Assembly (NCBI GenBank): GCA_040218145.1
Contig: JAVJQK010000135.1
Coordinates: 1-64,000 of the forward strand
Direction: 5' to 3'
DNA length: 64,000 bases
Origin: Sandaracinaceae bacterium
Lineage (GTDB): Bacteria > Myxococcota_A > Polyangia > Polyangiales > Sandaracinaceae
Shown here: positions 7,874-17,452 of the stretch, piece by piece
How positions within the stretch are numbered: the first letter of the stretch is position 1
Layout: each line of letters begins with the position of its first letter
Position numbers and translations under genes: made by a program
Notes under the pieces: model-generated
The model's database searches: none
Seen by the model: only the letters and a program-made list of their open reading frames with translations
What the model was told of the DNA's origin: nothing

Positions 7874-9434
7874 ACGTCACGATGAGCGGCGGTCGGTCGT
7901 AATCGCCGACCTGACCCGCGCCGCCGAGGGCGACGTAGAGGACGCGCTCCTCGGCGTCGAGGGTGGCGCCGACGATCAGGTGCGACGCGCCGGGCGCGAA
8001 GGGCACCTCCCACACGCCGTAGTCGTACGGCCGCGGGTCGTGTGCGTTCTCGGCCGCGAGGAGGTCCTCGACGTCGAAGAGCCAGTAGTAGTTGTAGCGG
8101 TCGTCGACGCCGTAGGGGCACGGGCCGCCGCAGGTGTGGCCGTCCTCCTGTACCGCCTTGTAGCCGATCCCCGTCTCGAGCCCGGCCGTCGAGCCCACGA
8201 CCACGAAGGTGCGCGTCCCGGGGGCGAAGAAGCCGTACATCCCGCGCGAGAGCGCGTTCCAGACCGGCGAGGCGGGCGGGAACGGCCCCGGCGTCCCCTG
8301 CGCCGCGTATTCGGTGCCGCGCTCGTCGAGCATGCGGTCCGGGAAGGGGAAGCTCATGTGCGGGGTCGCGTCCACGGCCGGGCTCGCCGCCGCGTCTCCC
8401 GCGATGAGGTCGCCCGGCGCGAACGACCAGAGCGAGGGCCCGATGCTGTAGCGCGAGATGATCGAGTAGACCGACGACCACCCCGTGTAGTGGGTCGCGC
8501 CGAACGCCTCCTGCCAGGGCATCGGGATCGCGCCCATGTAGCCCGCGCTCCGAGCTGCGCCGCTCAGCTCGAACCAGCCGCCTCGCGCGCCCGCGAGGTC
8601 GTCCGCGTCCCCGATGACGACGGTGGTGTCCTCGTTGTCGCCGGGCGCGTCGTACCACTGCTCGGCGTTGATCAGGAGCGCGCCATCGACCCACAGCATG
8701 CCCGTGACGCGGTCGAGCGACTCCGGGTTGCCGGCCGTGCTCAGCACGTCGACGAACGGCTGGATCGGGTCGTCGGTCACCGGCAGCTCCGCGACCTCGG
8801 TCTGCATGCCCGGCTCGACGAGCGGGAACTCCGCGACCGCGGACTGGTGGGCATGCCCGACCACGAAGAGGGAGCGGTTCTCCGGGTTGAAGGCGAGGGT
8901 GCCGACCGCGTAGTCGAGCCGTGAGACCCCGAACATGCCGTTGCGCAGGCGAAAGGCGCCGGCGTACGTCAGCGCGTCCATCGACAGCCGCGGCGCGCGG
9001 TCCGGAGCGGCGGTGGAGAACTGCCAGGTGTGTTGCGCGGCGAGGGCTCGGCCGTCCACGTCGGCCACGGACGCCTCGACCGCGGCGGTGTAGGTGGCGC
9101 TGTCGAGCAGCGGCGCGCTCGGCGTGAGCGTGGCCGTGTCCCCGTCCACGCTGACGGCGGCGTCCACCAGCGCTCCGTCGAGGCTGAGCGTGAAGCTCTC
9201 CGCCGTCACCGTGCTCGGCTCGCACGGCGCGCTGAACGTCACCCGGATCGAGGCCTCCACCGCCACATCCGCCGCGCCGTCCTCGGGCGACGTCGAGACC
9301 ACCGTGAACGTCGCGTCCTCACCACCGTCGACGGCGTCCGATGGGCCGCCATCGCACCCCGCGAGCAGGAGGACCGAGGCGAGAACTGCGCAACTCGAGG
9401 TGCGCAACGAGGAACGAGTCGAGGGACGGGGCAT
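7860..9434 (-). CDS. large secreted lipoprotein with N-terminal Big_5-like domain
   Basis: 524 residues. Lipoprotein signal ends LASVLLLAGC (~residue 27). Residues ~45-145 (VVSTSPEDGAADVAVEASI... to HTWQFST) look like an SbsA/Big_5 Ig-like domain. The remaining ~375 residues contain repeated strands with phrases such as LAFNPENRSLFVVGHAH and GATLDAEERVLYVALGG. These look like a beta-propeller that tracks stored values, but no named family is certain. A Cys pair (CGGPCPYG) could form a disulfide. Likely on the outer membrane or cell surface. No catalytic motif seen. It is 67 bp downstream of the OmpA-like gene on the same strand and may be co-transcribed with it. Confidence 0.7.
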   Translation of the reverse strand: MPRPSTRSSLRTSSCAVLASVLLLAGCDGGPSDAVDGGEDATFTVVSTSPEDGAADVAVEASIRVTFSAPCEPSTVTAESFTLSLDGALVDAAVSVDGDTATLTPSAPLLDSATYTAAVEASVADVDGRALAAQHTWQFSTAAPDRAPRLSMDALTYAGAFRLRNGMFGVSRLDYAVGTLAFNPENRSLFVVGHAHQSAVAEFPLVEPGMQTEVAELPVTDDPIQPFVDVLSTAGNPESLDRVTGMLWVDGALLINAEQWYDAPGDNEDTTVVIGDADDLAGARGGWFELSGAARSAGYMGAIPMPWQEAFGATHYTGWSSVYSIISRYSIGPSLWSFAPGDLIAGDAAASPAVDATPHMSFPFPDRMLDERGTEYAAQGTPGPFPPASPVWNALSRGMYGFFAPGTRTFVVVGSTAGLETGIGYKAVQEDGHTCGGPCPYGVDDRYNYYWLFDVEDLLAAENAHDPRPYDYGVWEVPFAPGASHLIVGATLDAEERVLYVALGGAGQVGDYDRPPLIVTFTLP

Positions 9435-9501
9435 GGTGCAGCTCGGGCAGGTGTGGGGGTGACGGTTCGGACGAGACCCGATAGGCCGGCTGGCGGGTCT
9501 A

Positions 9502-10410
9502 TCAGAGCTCGGTGGCCTCGATGCGGCGGTTCTGCGCGCGGCCCTCTTCGGTGTCGTTCGACGCGATGGGCAGCTGGTCTCCGAAGCCCTCCGCCTCGAT
9601 GCGGCTGCCGTCGATGCCGTGCTCGATCAAGTAGGTGCGGACGGCCTGCGCCCGCGCCTCGGAGAGCGCCTGGTTCCGCGCCGGGTTGCCGACGTTGTCG
9701 GTGTGCCCCGCGACCAGGATCCGCGCGCTCGGGCGGTGCGTCATGTACTCCACCACGCGATCGAGGCGCGGGTAGGACTCGGCCTGGATGGTGGCCGCGC
9801 CGCTGTCGAAGAGGATCCCCTCGAGCACGAAGCCCTCCTGGCGGGGCGCCTCGGGCGCGTCGGGCCTGGCGGGCGCGGGGGGCAGCGGCGCGGGGCGCCG
9901 GCGCCGGTAGCGCATCGTCAGGCGGATGTCCTGGTTGGGCCCCTCGGGCACCTCGACGTTCGCGCGCGTGGCCTCTCGCCCGAGGCTCAGGTAGGTCATC
10001 CGGTAGCGTCGGCCCACGGGCACGAGCACCTCGGCGTAGCCGTGCGAGTCGGTCTCGCCCGTGTAGAACTGGCGGCCGTCAGGGTCGGTCAGCTTGATCA
10101 CGATCCCCTCGATCGGCCCCTCCTCCGGGTCGACCACGAAGAGCCGCATCGCCGCGTGCGTCCGGGTCGCCTCGATCTCCGACGGGCGCTCGCCGTGCGC
10201 CTGGTCGGCGGTGTCGGAGTCGTTCAGCTGGAACTCGTCGCTCGCCGCGGCCGCGCCTCCCCCAGCCGTCCCGCCGCCCTCCTCGGAGCCCGATGACTCG
10301 TCACCGGAGCCGGAGCCGGAGCCTGAGCCCGAGGCCCCGCCGCTCGGCGCGCTCGAGCCGCAGCCGGTCGCGAGGGACAACGCGAGAACGATGAGTGGTA
10401 GACGACGCAC
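9502..10410 (-). CDS. OmpA-family lipoprotein with carboxypeptidase-regulatory-like domain
   Basis: 302 residues from a GTG start. Lipoprotein signal (LIVLALSLATGC), then a Gly/Ser/Glu low-complexity linker (~20-55). A small beta-sandwich of the CarboxypepD_reg/Cna-B kind follows (~85-165, TDPDGRQFYTGETDSHGYAEV), then a short proline linker and a C-terminal OmpA domain (~195-302). The OmpA part keeps the peptidoglycan-binding signature GHTDNVGNPARNQALSEARA and ends QNRRIEATEL. It should tether the outer membrane to peptidoglycan in the periplasm. The Gly-Ser linker is encoded by short GC-rich repeats near 10300-10340. Confidence 0.85.
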   Translation of the reverse strand: MRRLPLIVLALSLATGCGSSAPSGGASGSGSGSGSGDESSGSEEGGGTAGGGAAAASDEFQLNDSDTADQAHGERPSEIEATRTHAAMRLFVVDPEEGPIEGIVIKLTDPDGRQFYTGETDSHGYAEVLVPVGRRYRMTYLSLGREATRANVEVPEGPNQDIRLTMRYRRRRPAPLPPAPARPDAPEAPRQEGFVLEGILFDSGAATIQAESYPRLDRVVEYMTHRPSARILVAGHTDNVGNPARNQALSEARAQAVRTYLIEHGIDGSRIEAEGFGDQLPIASNDTEEGRAQNRRIEATEL

Positions 10411-10461
10411 GGAGCTCCTCCTGGTGTGGAACGAAACCGCGCCAGGCTATCACGCGCGCCG

Positions 10462-11463
10462 TCAGTGCACCGTCATCGCCTGGCGCATGCGCTCGGGCGA
10501 GTCCCCCGTCCACTCCTGGAACGCGCGGAAGAAGGAGTTGGGCTCGTCGTACCCGAGCAAGAACGAGATCTCGCTGCAGGGCAGCTGCGTCTTGGCCAGG
10601 TAGTGCTTCGCGAGGCGCTCGCGCGTGCGCGCGAGGATCCGCTGGTAGCTCGAGTCCTCGCTCCGGAGGCGCCGCTGGAGCGTCCGCTTGCTCACGCCCA
10701 GGCGTCGCGCCACCTCCTCCATCGAGACCTGCCCGGCCGGCAGCGACTCCAGCAGCACCGCTCCCACGCGTTCCGTCATCGACGCGCGCTCGTCGAGCTC
10801 CGACAGGCGCCGCCGCAGCTCCGGCTCGAAGACCGTCCACATCGCCTCGTTCGCGGTGAGGAACGGGCGCCGCGCGTCGTCGAGCGAGAACGTCACCGAG
10901 AACGCCTCGCCCGCGCTGACCCGGGTCCCGAAGAACGCCTCGAGCTCCGCACGCGGTCGCGCCGACGCCGGCATCGTGACCTGGCGCGGACGGATCCGCT
11001 CGCGCGTCGCCATGCGGCCGAGCTGCACGAGGAGCGCGAGCTCCGTCGCGACGAGCGACGACGGCGCCGGCGTGGCGGCATCGAGGAAACGAAACCCCGC
11101 GTGGATCGCGTCATCGTCGCGCGCCACGTCCAGTCGCATGGGCGCGAGCAGGCGCTTGTGGAGCGAGAGCCGCTCGAGCGCGACCTCGAGGTCCGGCGCG
11201 CAGAGCGCCGCGAACAGCGGCGGCGAGAACCCCTCGGCCGTGATCGCCTCCGCGATGCGCACGGGCAGCGTCGGGTCGTCGATCTCCGCGTCGATCGCTT
11301 CCCAGAGCCGAAAGTACGCCGCGGTGTCCAGCGTCGTGTCGGGGCGCGCGAAGAGATCCTGCGGCAGCTCCGCGCGCCGCAGCACGTCGGCCACGTTCAC
11401 GCCGAGGTCCTGCAGCAGCATCCGCCAGCCTCCATCCACCCTGAACTCGCGCGCTCGTGTCAT
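10462..11463 (-). CDS. AraC-family transcriptional regulator
   Basis: 333 residues. Residues ~15-195 match the Arabinose_bd-like N-terminal domain (PF12625) of the OruR/ArgR-like AraC subgroup (LLQDLGVNVADVLRRAELP, then FRLWEAIDAEIDDPTLPVRIA). Residues ~235-330 are the two AraC helix-turn-helices (VARRLGVSKRTLQRRLRSE and SEISFLLGYDEPNSFFRAFQEWTGDSPERMR shown in part), well conserved. It is a cytoplasmic DNA-binding protein whose effector is unknown. It lies 51 bp upstream of the OmpA-like gene on the same strand and is divergent from the lectin lipoprotein at 11626. Confidence 0.9.
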   Translation of the reverse strand: MTRAREFRVDGGWRMLLQDLGVNVADVLRRAELPQDLFARPDTTLDTAAYFRLWEAIDAEIDDPTLPVRIAEAITAEGFSPPLFAALCAPDLEVALERLSLHKRLLAPMRLDVARDDDAIHAGFRFLDAATPAPSSLVATELALLVQLGRMATRERIRPRQVTMPASARPRAELEAFFGTRVSAGEAFSVTFSLDDARRPFLTANEAMWTVFEPELRRRLSELDERASMTERVGAVLLESLPAGQVSMEEVARRLGVSKRTLQRRLRSEDSSYQRILARTRERLAKHYLAKTQLPCSEISFLLGYDEPNSFFRAFQEWTGDSPERMRQAMTVH

Positions 11464-11565
11464 CGAAGGCCTCCACCCTCGGCCCCGATCCTAGCAGTAT
11501 CCGGCAAAGATGACTGCGCGCGCCTCGCCGGCGGGACAGCGCGCCCAGCGCGCCAGTCGCTCCTC

Positions 11566-11585
11566 CGAAATGCTTCAGCATTTCG
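11566..11585. promoter_or_regulatory. perfect inverted repeat between divergent genes
   Basis: CGAAATGC (11566-11573), loop TTCA, GCATTTCG (11578-11585). It sits in the 162-bp space between the AraC gene (minus) and the lectin lipoprotein (plus), 41 bp before the latter's start. It has no T-tract, so operator or 5'-UTR hairpin is more likely than terminator. Confidence 0.4.
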
Positions 11586-11625
11586 TCGTCGGCCCGGCGC
11601 GCTGGACACGCCGTCGCGCTCGGCG

Positions 11626-12465
11626 ATGCATCGCGCGCATCTGCTAGGGCTCTTGATCGCGCTCCCATTCCTGTGTGGATGGCTCTGTGGCTGCGCGCTG
11701 GATCGCTCCGGTCTCCGCGCTCCCGGCGCCGACGCCGACGTCCCACCGGACCCTCCCTCGGTCGACGCCGGCCGGCGAGACGCGCGGGTCCCGGACGCGG
11801 CGCCGCCCGTCGACGCGCGGCCGCCGCCCGTGGACTCCGGGCCCGATTGCGTGCCCAGCGACGAGGTGTGTGACGCCGCGGGCGCCGACGAAGACTGCGA
11901 TGGCATGGTCGACGAGGGGTGTGATTGCACCAACGGCGCCAGCCGCGAGTGCGCTCCCGCGGTGGGCTGCGCCGGCCGACAGGTGTGCGCCGCGGGCGCC
12001 TGGGGCACGTGCATCGCGGAGGTGACCCCATCCACGTGCAACGGGATGGACGACGACTGCGACGGTCTCGTGGACGAGGGCTCCATGTGCGAGGCGGCGA
12101 CCGGCTGTCAGACCCACCGCTACGGCGGCCACGCCTACCTCTTCTGCACCGGCCCGCGGAGCTTCCGGGACGCGGAGACGTACTGCGCGAGGTTCGGCTA
12201 CCACCTCGCGACCGTGAACGACTCGGCCGAGGACATGGAGCTCATCAGCGAGCTGCGCGGCCGCACGGGGCTGCGCCAGCGCTTCTGGATCGGCTACGAG
12301 GACCAGAACGACGACGGCGTGTTCCGGTGGGTGTTCGGCACGTCGACCTACGAGAACGGCAACACCGCCAGCCAGGGCGAGTGCACCCTCCTCGACGCGA
12401 ACAACCGCGACTGGGGCGGCGAGCCCTGCACCAACACCGAGCGCTTCATCTGCGAATCCCCCTGA
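11626..12465 (+). CDS. lipoprotein with MopE-type Asp repeats and C-type lectin domain
   Basis: 279 residues. Signal ends FLCGWLCGC (lipobox). A Pro/Asp/Arg linker follows (~25-70). Two MopE-type repeats come next: VCDAAGADEDCDGMVDEGC and STCNGMDDDCDGLVDEG, matching the PF11617 putative metal-binding motif DxDxDGxxDE. Residues ~165-279 are a C-type lectin-like domain: YLFCTGPRSFRDAETYCAR, then WIGYEDQNDDGVFRW, ending GGEPCTNTERFICE with four conserved cysteines. It is probably surface-exposed and Ca-dependent, binding glycan or protein. Upstream in-frame sequence is antisense to the AraC gene. Homologous lectin lipoproteins are common in myxobacteria. Confidence 0.85.
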   Translation: MHRAHLLGLLIALPFLCGWLCGCALDRSGLRAPGADADVPPDPPSVDAGRRDARVPDAAPPVDARPPPVDSGPDCVPSDEVCDAAGADEDCDGMVDEGCDCTNGASRECAPAVGCAGRQVCAAGAWGTCIAEVTPSTCNGMDDDCDGLVDEGSMCEAATGCQTHRYGGHAYLFCTGPRSFRDAETYCARFGYHLATVNDSAEDMELISELRGRTGLRQRFWIGYEDQNDDGVFRWVFGTSTYENGNTASQGECTLLDANNRDWGGEPCTNTERFICESP

Positions 12466-12505
12466 GCGGTTTTCAAGCCCGACGGGGCCCTGCTATGACG
12501 GCGCC

Positions 12506-13336
<831 letters not shown>

Positions 13337-13386
13337 GAGGGCGTGAGTTTGCGCGGGTGGGCTGCGCGCCGCATCCTGCGCGCGCC

Positions 13387-14523
13387 GTGTCGCCACGTCC
13401 CGAGTTGCCCGAGCCGAAGGGCCCCATCGAGCGCCTCCCCGAAGAGTGGGAGGCGTTGCTTTCGTCGTGGGGCGAGCCGAAGTTCCGCGCGAAGCAGGTC
13501 TTCGGGTGGATCCACGGCAAGGGCGTCTGCGATCCCGAGCAGATGACCAACCTCCCCAAGCGCCTGCGCGCCAAGCTGGTGGAGGACGGGCTGGCGCCGC
13601 CGCTCGAGGTCGCCTCCGAGCACCTCAGCGAGGACGGCACGCGCAAGCTCCTGCTCCGCATGCACGACGGCCGCACGGTGGAGTCGGTCTTGATCCCCCA
13701 GGGCTCGAGCGGGGCCGAGGATCCGATCGGCGGCGAGGAGCCCGAAGACGGCCGGCCGGTCACGCAGTGCATCTCCAGCCAGGTCGGCTGCGCGATGGCC
13801 TGCGTCTTCTGCGCGTCCGGCATGGCCGGCCTCAAGCGCAACATGACCGCGGGCGAGATCATCGCGCAGCTCCTGCTCGGGCGCGACCGGGTGGCGGAGG
13901 GCGACCGGCTGCGGAACGTCGTCCTGATGGGCATGGGCGAGCCGCTCCACAACTACGGCGCGGTCGCGCGCGCGCTCACGCTCATGTTCCACGCCGACGG
14001 GCTGGGCTTCGGCACGCGCCGGGTCACGCTCTCGACGAGCGGGCTCGTGCCCGAGATCGACAAGCTCGGCGAGGACTTCGGCGGCAAGATCCAGCTCGCG
14101 ATCTCGCTCCACGTGCCCGACGACGAGCGGCGCAGCGCGCTGATGCCCATCAACCGGAAGTACCCGCTGGGCGCGCTCATGGAGGCGGTCCGCCGCTACC
14201 CGCTGCCGCCGCGGCGCCGGATCACCATCGAGTACACCCTGGTCCGCGGCTACAACGACGAGTTGGAGGACGCGGGCCGGCTGGCGAAGCTGCTCGAGGG
14301 GCTGCGGGTGAAGGTGAACCTGATCCCGATGAACCCCGTGCCCGACAACCCCCTCGGCCCGCCGAGCTGGGAGGTCGTCGAGGCGTTCCATGATCGGCTC
14401 TGGGACGCGGGCGTGCCGACCTTCATCCGCCGACGCAAGGGCGACGACATCGCGGCCGCGTGTGGGCAGCTCGCGCTGGCGGGCGAGAAGAAGAAGGTCC
14501 GGGTTCCGCTGCCCACCGTTTGA
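13387..14523 (+). CDS. rlmN: dual-specificity RNA methyltransferase RlmN
   Basis: About 378 residues. Radical SAM enzyme that methylates C2 of A2503 in 23S rRNA and A37 in some tRNAs. The radical SAM cysteines are C135, C139 and C142 (GCAMACVFC). The two methyl-relay cysteines are C128 (TQCISSQ) and C359 (DDIAAACGQLA). MGMGEP and the ISLHVPDDE stretch are typical. The GTG at 13387 leaves a usual-length N-terminus (ELPEPKGPIERLPEEWEALL); a GTG at 13357 in frame would add ten Ala/Arg/Pro residues. An unusual small insert, SSGAEDPIGGEEPEDG, precedes C128. Confidence 0.95.
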   Translation: MSPRPELPEPKGPIERLPEEWEALLSSWGEPKFRAKQVFGWIHGKGVCDPEQMTNLPKRLRAKLVEDGLAPPLEVASEHLSEDGTRKLLLRMHDGRTVESVLIPQGSSGAEDPIGGEEPEDGRPVTQCISSQVGCAMACVFCASGMAGLKRNMTAGEIIAQLLLGRDRVAEGDRLRNVVLMGMGEPLHNYGAVARALTLMFHADGLGFGTRRVTLSTSGLVPEIDKLGEDFGGKIQLAISLHVPDDERRSALMPINRKYPLGALMEAVRRYPLPPRRRITIEYTLVRGYNDELEDAGRLAKLLEGLRVKVNLIPMNPVPDNPLGPPSWEVVEAFHDRLWDAGVPTFIRRRKGDDIAAACGQLALAGEKKKVRVPLPTV

Positions 14524-14555
14524 AGACGACCGCGCTGCGCGTACCTTCGGCCGGG

Positions 14556-15989
14556 ATGTCGCCTCACCCCAACGGCCGTCGCTCGTTCCTCACCACCGTC
14601 GGCTCCGCCTCGCTCCTCGCCGGATGCGGAGGCGCGGGGAGGATGATCCCCGAGTGCCGCGATCCCTCGGACGAGGCGCTCGTGGCGCGGACGCGGGTGG
14701 GGGTCGCCGCGATCGACGCCGACGTCGTCGCGCTGCCCGCGAGCGAGGCCTTCCCGCTGGGGGTGGCCTCGGGGGACGCGACGGCCGAGGGGATCGTGCT
14801 CTGGACGCGCTACGACGGGCGCGCACGGCTCGGGCTGATGGTCTGGCGTGAGGACGGAGACGCGGTGGCTGCGTTTCGCGTGGTCCCCGCCGACGGAGGC
14901 TTCGCGCACGTGTTCGTCGACGACCTCGAGCCGGGAGAGCGCTACCGCTACGCCTGGCTGGAGCTCGACGGAGGCGAGGCCCGCGCGCGCAGCGACGTGG
15001 GGCGGTTCCGCACCGCTCTCCCCGAGAACGCGCGGACGCCTCTCCAGCTCGCCGCGTTCTCCTGCGTCAGCTGGAAGCGCGAGCACGACGCGCTCGCCCG
15101 CGCGGGGCGGGAGGGAGAGCAGGATCTGTTGCTGCTCCTCGGCGACACCTCGTACAACGACGGCGCCGAGACGCTCTGCGAGTACCGGCACACCTGGGGC
15201 CAGACTTTGTCGTCGGAGGGGTGGCGTCTGGTGCGCGCTCGCTCGAGCTTGCTCGCCACGTGGGACGACCACGAGGTCGCGAACGACTTCTGCGGTCCCG
15301 ACGTGAGCCGGGCGCAGATCGCGGCCGGGCGTCGGGCGTTCTTCGAGCACCAACCGGTGCGGCGCTTCCGGAACGCGCCCGACCGGATCTGGCGGAGCCG
15401 ACGCTGGGGCCGGACGGCGGAGATCTTCGTGCTCGACTGCCGCGGCGAGCGCGTCTGCCGCACACGCGGCCGACCCGACGCGACCATGATCTCCGAGACG
15501 CAGCGGGCGTGGCTGCAGCGCGGTCTCGCCGAGAGCCCGTGCGCGTTCAAGATCGTCATGACCTCGGTGCCGATCGCGGATGTGCCCGTGTTCTTCGAGA
15601 CGAAGGCGCACGACCGCTGGGAGGCGTGGGCGACCCAGCGCCGGGCTCTGCTGCGCTTCGTGGAGCGAGAGCGCATCGATGGGGTGTTCTGGATCGGCGG
15701 CGACCTGCACATCGCGTCTGCGGGCCGGGTGGGCGCGCGTCCCGATGATCCCGGCTGGGGGCAGCTCGAGGTGCTCGCGGGTCCGGGCGCGCAACAGGGC
15801 TCGCCGTTCACCGAGTGGATGGGGCCGCCGCAGTACGACTTCGCCGACCCGCGCAGCAACGTCACGACCTTCGATCTCGATCCGGAGACGCTGCAGGTCA
15901 GGGTGCGCTTCGTGCTCGCGACCGGCGAGGCGATGGCGGACTTGACCTATGACCTGTCGGGACCCGTCCATCTCGTCCGGCGTCGCTGA
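14556..15989 (+). CDS. PhoD-like alkaline phosphatase, Tat-type lipoprotein signal
   Basis: 477 residues. N-terminus NGRRSFLTTVGSASLLAGC combines a twin-arginine motif with a lipobox, so the folded protein is likely exported by Tat and lipidated. The short N-terminal Ig-like PhoD_N domain (FPLGVASGDATAEGIVLWTR) precedes the metallophosphatase domain: LGDTSYND, TWDDHEVANDF and FWIGGDLHIAS supply metal ligands. PhoD enzymes are Ca/Fe-dependent phosphodiesterases/monoesterases active on phosphate esters outside the inner membrane. The start follows a short gap after rlmN; upstream in-frame sequence lacks a signal. No pho box was identified. Confidence 0.9.
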   Translation: MSPHPNGRRSFLTTVGSASLLAGCGGAGRMIPECRDPSDEALVARTRVGVAAIDADVVALPASEAFPLGVASGDATAEGIVLWTRYDGRARLGLMVWREDGDAVAAFRVVPADGGFAHVFVDDLEPGERYRYAWLELDGGEARARSDVGRFRTALPENARTPLQLAAFSCVSWKREHDALARAGREGEQDLLLLLGDTSYNDGAETLCEYRHTWGQTLSSEGWRLVRARSSLLATWDDHEVANDFCGPDVSRAQIAAGRRAFFEHQPVRRFRNAPDRIWRSRRWGRTAEIFVLDCRGERVCRTRGRPDATMISETQRAWLQRGLAESPCAFKIVMTSVPIADVPVFFETKAHDRWEAWATQRRALLRFVERERIDGVFWIGGDLHIASAGRVGARPDDPGWGQLEVLAGPGAQQGSPFTEWMGPPQYDFADPRSNVTTFDLDPETLQVRVRFVLATGEAMADLTYDLSGPVHLVRRR

Positions 15990-16026
15990 CTTGCGCGCCC
16001 GCAACTGGTGAGCACCTCGTCCGGTT

Positions 16027-17427
16027 GTGAGGGCCTACCTGTTCGCAACGCTCGTCGCGCTCGCCGCGATGGCGCCAGGGGCATCGTTCGCGCAGGTCGG
16101 CGCCGAGGCGTCCTCGGCGGGGGTGGAGGCGCAGGCGCCTCGACCGGCGACGGAGCGCCGCGCGGTGCCAGACTACGACGGCCGGCCCGACGCCGGGCCG
16201 AGCGCGGAAGACGTCTTGATCTGGATCCCGCGCATCCTGCTCGGGCCCGTGCACCTGGTGCTCGAGTACCTCGTGCGCGCGCCGCTCGGCGCGCTCTTCA
16301 CGGCGATGGAGCGTGAGGAGTGGCACGTGCTGCTGGCCGACTTCTTCACGTGGGACGAGCGGCACGCGGGCCTCGTGCCGACCGCGTTCTACGACTTCGG
16401 CTTCGCGCCCAGCGTGGGGCTCTACTTCTTCTGGAACGACGTGGGCGCGCCGGGGCACCAGCTCCGCGTCAGCGGGAGCTTCGGCGGGATCGACTTCCTG
16501 CGCGCCAGCGTCTGGGACCGGGTGCTCCTGTCGCGCGCGGGGCAGGTGGAGTGGACCACTCGGGTGGAGGCGAGCACGCGCCCGGACCGGGTGTTCCAGG
16601 GGCTCGGCGCGCTGAGCCGCCAGGAGGATCGGGCCCGCTTCGAGCACTCCTTCGTCGAGGGGCTGGTCCGCCTCGACATCCACCCCTGGCGAGGCAGCCG
16701 GCTCGGCGTGCAGGCGGGCGTCGGCTGGCAGTCGTACGACCCTGACGGATACGCGCCGGTGAGCGACGACCCCTCGCTGGCGACCGCGGTGCAACAGGGG
16801 CACATCTCGGGCCTGCCGCCGGGCTTCGGCGGCTACGTCGCGTATCGGCAGCGGCTCGAGCTGCGGCTCGACACCCGGGAGGTGCCGCCCGCCCCGCGGC
16901 ACGGGATCAAGATCGACGCGCTGGTCGAGCAGGGCGTCGATCTCACCTCCGTCGTCGACCGCCGCTGGATCCGCTACGGCGGCGTGGCGAGCGCCTTCGT
17001 CGACGTGGGGAACGAGCGCGTCTTCTCGCTGCACGTGGTGGCGGAGCTCGCCGATCCGCTCGGCGAGGCCGACGTGCCGTTCCTCGAGCAGGCCACGCTC
17101 GGCGGCTCCATGCTGCGGCTGCCGGGCTTCCTGCAGAACCAGCTCATCGGGCGGAGCGCCACCGTGGCCACGCTCCGCTACACCTACCCGGTCTGGGTCT
17201 ATCTCGACGCGAGTCTGTTCGTGTCGGCCGGCAACGTCTTCGACGCCCACTTCTCGGACTTCGATCCGGAGCGGCTGCGCCTCGCCTGGGGCTTCGGGCT
17301 CGCCTCGATCGGAGATCGCGACCACGGCTTCGAGCTGACGCTCGCCTTCGGGACCACCCCCTTCGTGCTCGGCGCGACCGTCGAGTCGGTGCGGTTGATG
17401 GTCGGTGGGCAGGCGGGTGTCTTCTGA
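16027..17427 (+). CDS. BamA/TamA-type outer membrane beta-barrel protein without POTRA domains
   Basis: 466 residues from a GTG start. Signal peptide to ASFAQ (~residue 22). An unusual conserved-looking stretch (~50-100) follows with hydrophobic helical text (IWIPRILLGPVHLVLEYLV, then EREEWHVLLADFFTW). The rest is a chain of alternating beta-strands of the Bac_surface_Ag type (RLELRLDTREVPPAPRHGIK is the usual penultimate region), ending in the aromatic Phe expected of an outer-membrane barrel. No POTRA repeats precede the barrel, unlike BamA/TamA. The next gene begins 25 bp later behind a GAGGAG site, so barrel and kinase-like lipoprotein are almost certainly one operon. Confidence 0.8.
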   Translation: MRAYLFATLVALAAMAPGASFAQVGAEASSAGVEAQAPRPATERRAVPDYDGRPDAGPSAEDVLIWIPRILLGPVHLVLEYLVRAPLGALFTAMEREEWHVLLADFFTWDERHAGLVPTAFYDFGFAPSVGLYFFWNDVGAPGHQLRVSGSFGGIDFLRASVWDRVLLSRAGQVEWTTRVEASTRPDRVFQGLGALSRQEDRARFEHSFVEGLVRLDIHPWRGSRLGVQAGVGWQSYDPDGYAPVSDDPSLATAVQQGHISGLPPGFGGYVAYRQRLELRLDTREVPPAPRHGIKIDALVEQGVDLTSVVDRRWIRYGGVASAFVDVGNERVFSLHVVAELADPLGEADVPFLEQATLGGSMLRLPGFLQNQLIGRSATVATLRYTYPVWVYLDASLFVSAGNVFDAHFSDFDPERLRLAWGFGLASIGDRDHGFELTLAFGTTPFVLGATVESVRLMVGGQAGVF

Positions 17428-17452
17428 GGATGGCTTCCCGAGGAGATCGATC

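Noticed and set aside
10426-11625. Plus-strand frame before the lectin lipoprotein
   Set aside because: Antisense of the AraC gene; the true protein starts with a signal peptide at 11626.
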